Positions 61,442 through 64,000 of a stretch of DNA of 64,000 nucleotides are shown here, in pieces. The DNA is from Pseudarthrobacter sp. ATCC 49987 (GTDB lineage Bacteria; Actinomycetota; Actinomycetes; Actinomycetales; Micrococcaceae). Location: positions 3,658,001 through 3,722,000 of the forward strand of contig NZ_JAABNS010000001.1 in NCBI RefSeq assembly GCF_009928425.1, written 5' to 3'. Both the position numbers and the translations under genes were made by a program. The notes below the pieces were generated by a model. It ran no database searches, was not told where the DNA came from, and saw nothing but the letters and a program-made list of their open reading frames with translations. Positions within the stretch are counted from its first letter, which is position 1. Each line of letters begins with the position of its first letter.

Positions 61442-62714
61442 CTGTATTGGCCGATGAGGCGGGAGAGCTCGTCGAGGTAGCCGACTTCGGAGACTCCGCC
61501 GCCGTAGATTTTCACGTTTGACGCGGACCAGAGTTTCCGCATTCCTTCCAGGGACCAGACCTCTACGCCCTGGGACCAGGACTGCAGGATGGTCATGAGG
61601 ATGATCCCGCGGGAGCCGTAGTGGCTGTACTGGTCGGGCAGGGCCATCCACCGGCAGACGTTCGCAGCCTCGTCCAGGATCCCGAGCAGCGGTGTCGCGA
61701 GTCGTCCGCCGGGCTGGGAGGTGGCGTACTTTTCGGCCGCTTCCACGACGGCGACGGTGAGGGCGGTGACGAGGGGGCCGGCGGTGCCGACGCCTTCGCG
61801 GGAGAGGCTGTAGAGCGTGCCTTTGCCGCGCACGAAGCCCTCGGGGACGAACTGCGGCCGCGGGTCGGTGTCCACCGTCGTGTTCCGGGCCGGGGTGACC
61901 CATTGGCTGACCTCGCGGTCGGTCAGGCAGGAAACCATTTGCCGGGCGGTACCGTAGACGCCGGCCCGCTGCTTTTCCGGTTCGCGGATGTGGCCCATCA
62001 CCATGTCCGAGAGCAGGTCATACCCGGCGGTCTTCAGCAGTTCTGCGGGGGCCTCGTCGTGTGGGCGGGTCAGCCAGGTGTAGACCTGTGTGACGGGGGC
62101 GGAGTCGAGTGAGGCGGCGAGCAGGTTCTGCCCTGCCGGGTCGAAGTAGGCATCGGGTTTGGTCCCGGGTTCCCGGGAGCCGTTGGCGAAGTGCTGGGCC
62201 AGGTTCCCGGCCGTCGCTTCGTTCTTCACGTAGGAGAGCGGGTTCCACCACCAGGTGGGATCTTCTTCCGCGACGGCCTGCGGGTCAAAGACCCATACGG
62301 CGCCGGCCTCTGCCCGGACCGGACGTGTCACGTCGACGATGTCGCGCTTGTTCGAGGTGGCGATCACCGCGCCGGGTGCGTCCAGTATTGCCGGGACGGC
62401 GTAGGAGGTGGTCTTCATCGTGCGGGGACAGGCGATGAGGATCAGCATGTCCTCCCAGGCGGCCCACAGCGGGCGCTTCCCGGCCACGCTGCGGCCAAGC
62501 CGCACCCCCGTGGAGTTCTCCACGCCGAGACGCACGGCCGTGGCCGTGGCCCCTTTGCTGCCCGGGTGATCGAGGTCTTTGCCGCGGCCCATGTAGACGG
62601 CGACCTTATCCACCCGGGTGCGTTTGTGCGCGCTGCGGGAGCGGCTGCGCCGATGGCCAGCCAGATCCCCAGCCCGTCAGCCATCCCGGTGCCTTTGCGG
62701 TTCGGAGCACTCAT
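61150..62714 (-). pseudogene. TraG/VirD4-like conjugation coupling protein, damaged N-terminus
   Basis: From GTG 62613 a 487-residue ATPase frame is intact: RVDKVAVYMGRGKDL, ACPRTMKTTSYAVPAI (Walker A position, with Met where Gly is usual), WVFDPQ, LLGILDEAANVCRW and ILMTILQSWSQGVEVW. The original start is ATG 62714 (MSAPNRKGTGMADGLGIWLA). The frame shifts near 62650, and most of the membrane-anchor region seems deleted. The protein would couple DNA to a type IV channel; this copy is probably inactive. Its start overlaps the VirB4-like stop (ATGA). Confidence 0.75.
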
Positions 62715-63297
62715 GCCGCACCCCCTTCGTGGAGTCCGACAGATGAACCCGCTTCCGACGGGGATTTTTTCCAGCGCTTGTTGGTGTCGTTCAGGGACGC
62801 CTCGATGGAAGTGAGGCCGATCTGGACGGGATGCCCGGGCGGCCGCCGACCTTGATCAGGAATTTCCCGCGTCCGGGGGGTTGGACGTCGCCGCCGCGGT
62901 AGTCCCAGGCGGGCGGGTCCTGCCAGAAGATGAGCTTCTGCTGTTCCTGACGCGAGAGAGCGGGATTGCGGCGGTCAGCAGCGGCATTTCGGAGGCGGGA
63001 AGCCCGCCGCAGATGACCATGCCGGAGCGTTCAAAAAAGCCACGGCCCTTCATCCGGTCCTCTTCTGCCGGGAGCGCGAGCAGGTCGGACATGGTGTGGG
63101 AAATCATGACCTGCCCGACGCCGACTGCGCGGTTGAGCCGGGTCAGGGCGTCCACCCGGTCCACCATGCCCTTCCCCGCGCGCAGTGCCCGCCAGAGCTC
63201 ATCAAGGACGACAAAGCAGTTTCGGCACGGTTCCAGACCGGCGTCCGCGAGGGCGCTGCGACCCATCGGCGGCGCCCCGCAGCACACCGGCGGCCCC
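62711..63297 (-). pseudogene. VirB4/TraC-like conjugation ATPase, C-terminal fragment with frameshifts
   Basis: Homology begins near 63297 and includes Walker B (FVVLDELWRAL), NRAVGVGQVMISHTMSDLLA and ERSGMVICGGLPASEM. Near 62960 the frame shifts (LSR then QEQQKLIFWQDPPAWDYRG in another frame), and again near 62822 before IGLTSIEASLNDTNKRW. The end at 62711 overlaps the TraG-like start. The N-terminal two thirds are missing. It is clearly non-functional. Confidence 0.72.
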
Positions 63298-63308
63298 TGA
63301 ATCAGCGC

Positions 63309-64000
63309 CTACCCGATCAGGGCGAGCACCGCTCCAGCAGTAACAACGCCGCCGGCTGCCGCGCGGACGCCGGTCACGGTGCCGTCGCGGTGGGCCGAGA
63401 CCTGGGTTTCCATCTTCATCGCCTCCAGCACGACGACGGGGTCCCCCGCCGAGACTGCGGCGCCCGGTTCGACGAGCCACTTCACCACGGTCCCGGCCAT
63501 GTCGGCGCGCAGCTCCCCGGGGTCGGCGGCGGCAGCCCCGCCGTCGGACGCCCCGTCCACTGACACTCCGGCGGGCAGCGGTCCGCCCGAGCGGGCCCAG
63601 CCGTCCAGCAGGTCAGCCGGCAGGCCAACAGCCATCCGGCGGCCGTCCACCTCAACGGTGATGGTGCGGCGTTCGCCGTCAGGCGCGATGGTGCTGTAGT
63701 CCGGGTCGGCGGAGATGGAGACGGTGTCCGCGAAGTCGGTTTCGATCCAGCGGGTGTGGATGCCCAGGCCGCCCTCGGAGGTGAAGTCCGGAGATTCGAG
63801 CACGGCGCGGTGGAACGGCAGCACGGTGGCGACGCCGGTGATGCTGATTTCGGCGAGGGCGCGGCGGGCGCGGCGCAGGGCCTGCTGGCGGTCCGCGCCG
63901 GTGACGATGAGTTTCGCCAGGAGCGAGTCGAACTGCGGCGGGACGAAGGAGCCGGGGCGGACGCCCGTGTCGAGCCGGATGCCCGGGCCGGTGGGGCCGT
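63309..64000 (-). CDS. Biotin-dependent acyl-CoA carboxylase alpha subunit (5' end outside window)
   Basis: The C-terminal ~230 residues of a biotin carboxylase/carrier protein, entering from the right edge. The end of the carboxylase domain is seen (GIRLDTGVRPGSFVPPQFDS, LLAKLIVTGADRQQALRRA). The biotinyl domain follows with the biotinylated Lys in VLEAMKMETQVSAH, and the chain ends at VLALIG in normal position. It probably belongs to an acetyl- or propionyl-CoA carboxylase. The conjugation fragment begins 12 bp after its stop. Confidence 0.93.
   Translation of the reverse strand, partial: GPTGPGIRLDTGVRPGSFVPPQFDSLLAKLIVTGADRQQALRRARRALAEISITGVATVLPFHRAVLESPDFTSEGGLGIHTRWIETDFADTVSISADPDYSTIAPDGERRTITVEVDGRRMAVGLPADLLDGWARSGGPLPAGVSVDGASDGGAAAADPGELRADMAGTVVKWLVEPGAAVSAGDPVVVLEAMKMETQVSAHRDGTVTGVRAAAGGVVTAGAVLALIG

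Noticed and set aside
61442..62814. Plus-strand open frames opposite the TraG-like gene
   Set aside because: They are antisense shadows; the minus strand carries clear conjugation motifs.

Overview
The window is high-GC actinobacterial DNA, most likely from an Arthrobacter, Pseudarthrobacter or Paenarthrobacter relative (Micrococcaceae). Support comes from the uniform GC-rich codon use, the zwf-opcA-gnd set, a mycothiol-type maleylpyruvate isomerase, and the density of aromatic-compound and C1 genes. I saw no rRNA, tRNA or CRISPR array.

Left part (1-19970). After a partial response regulator, a DUF2202 protein, a small monooxygenase and a TetR regulator comes the main system. A leftward operon (12262 to 3139) encodes a P450, a split PEP-synthase-like aryl kinase in two subunits, an SDR, a [2Fe-2S] ferredoxin, a ferredoxin reductase, an HD phosphohydrolase and an aldehyde dehydrogenase. 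Read left to right, the order matches the creC-D-E-F-G-H-I-J genes for cresol degradation in Corynebacterium glutamicum as I recall them. Next to it lie an IclR regulator, a 3-hydroxybenzoate 6-hydroxylase, an aromatic-acid transporter, a second IclR regulator and the gentisate ring-cleavage genes (dioxygenase, fumarylpyruvate hydrolase, maleylpyruvate isomerase). Together they could take m-cresol through phosphorylation, P450 oxidation and dephosphorylation to 3-hydroxybenzoate, gentisate, and then pyruvate plus fumarate. Two near-identical palindromes mark the gentisate promoters, and a separate one marks the P450 operon.

Middle part (20000-42800). A junction of two truncated genes (MFS and L-serine dehydratase) is followed by purU, an Lrp-controlled amidohydrolase/transporter pair, small genes and ribosome-rescue factor ArfB. 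Then come a rifamycin-resistance-like group (Rph-like phosphotransferase, frameshifted double alpha/beta hydrolase, Arr ADP-ribosyltransferase), a second HD phosphohydrolase, and an alcohol dehydrogenase divergent from an MmyB-type regulator. That promoter and a distant SDR promoter share an identical bipartite inverted repeat.

Right part (42900-64000). An IS110-family element interrupts the end of an SDR gene. A LuxR-type regulator with a kinase-like ATPase domain faces hxlB-hxlA, followed by pgi-zwf-opcA-gnd. This set closes a dissimilatory ribulose-monophosphate cycle that oxidises formaldehyde to CO2. Just downstream are truncated remnants of a VanR-like regulator and a VanA-like Rieske demethylase, a formaldehyde-producing enzyme type. 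Then come a DoeB-like deacylase with an amino-acid ABC transporter (permease frameshifted at a C7 run, ATPase tail replaced), a decayed 2.3-kb piece of a conjugative element (DUF4913, TraG-like, VirB4-like), and the C-terminal end of a biotin-dependent carboxylase.

Several abrupt junctions join two incomplete genes. They may be real deletions and insertions or assembly errors, and read mapping would tell which.
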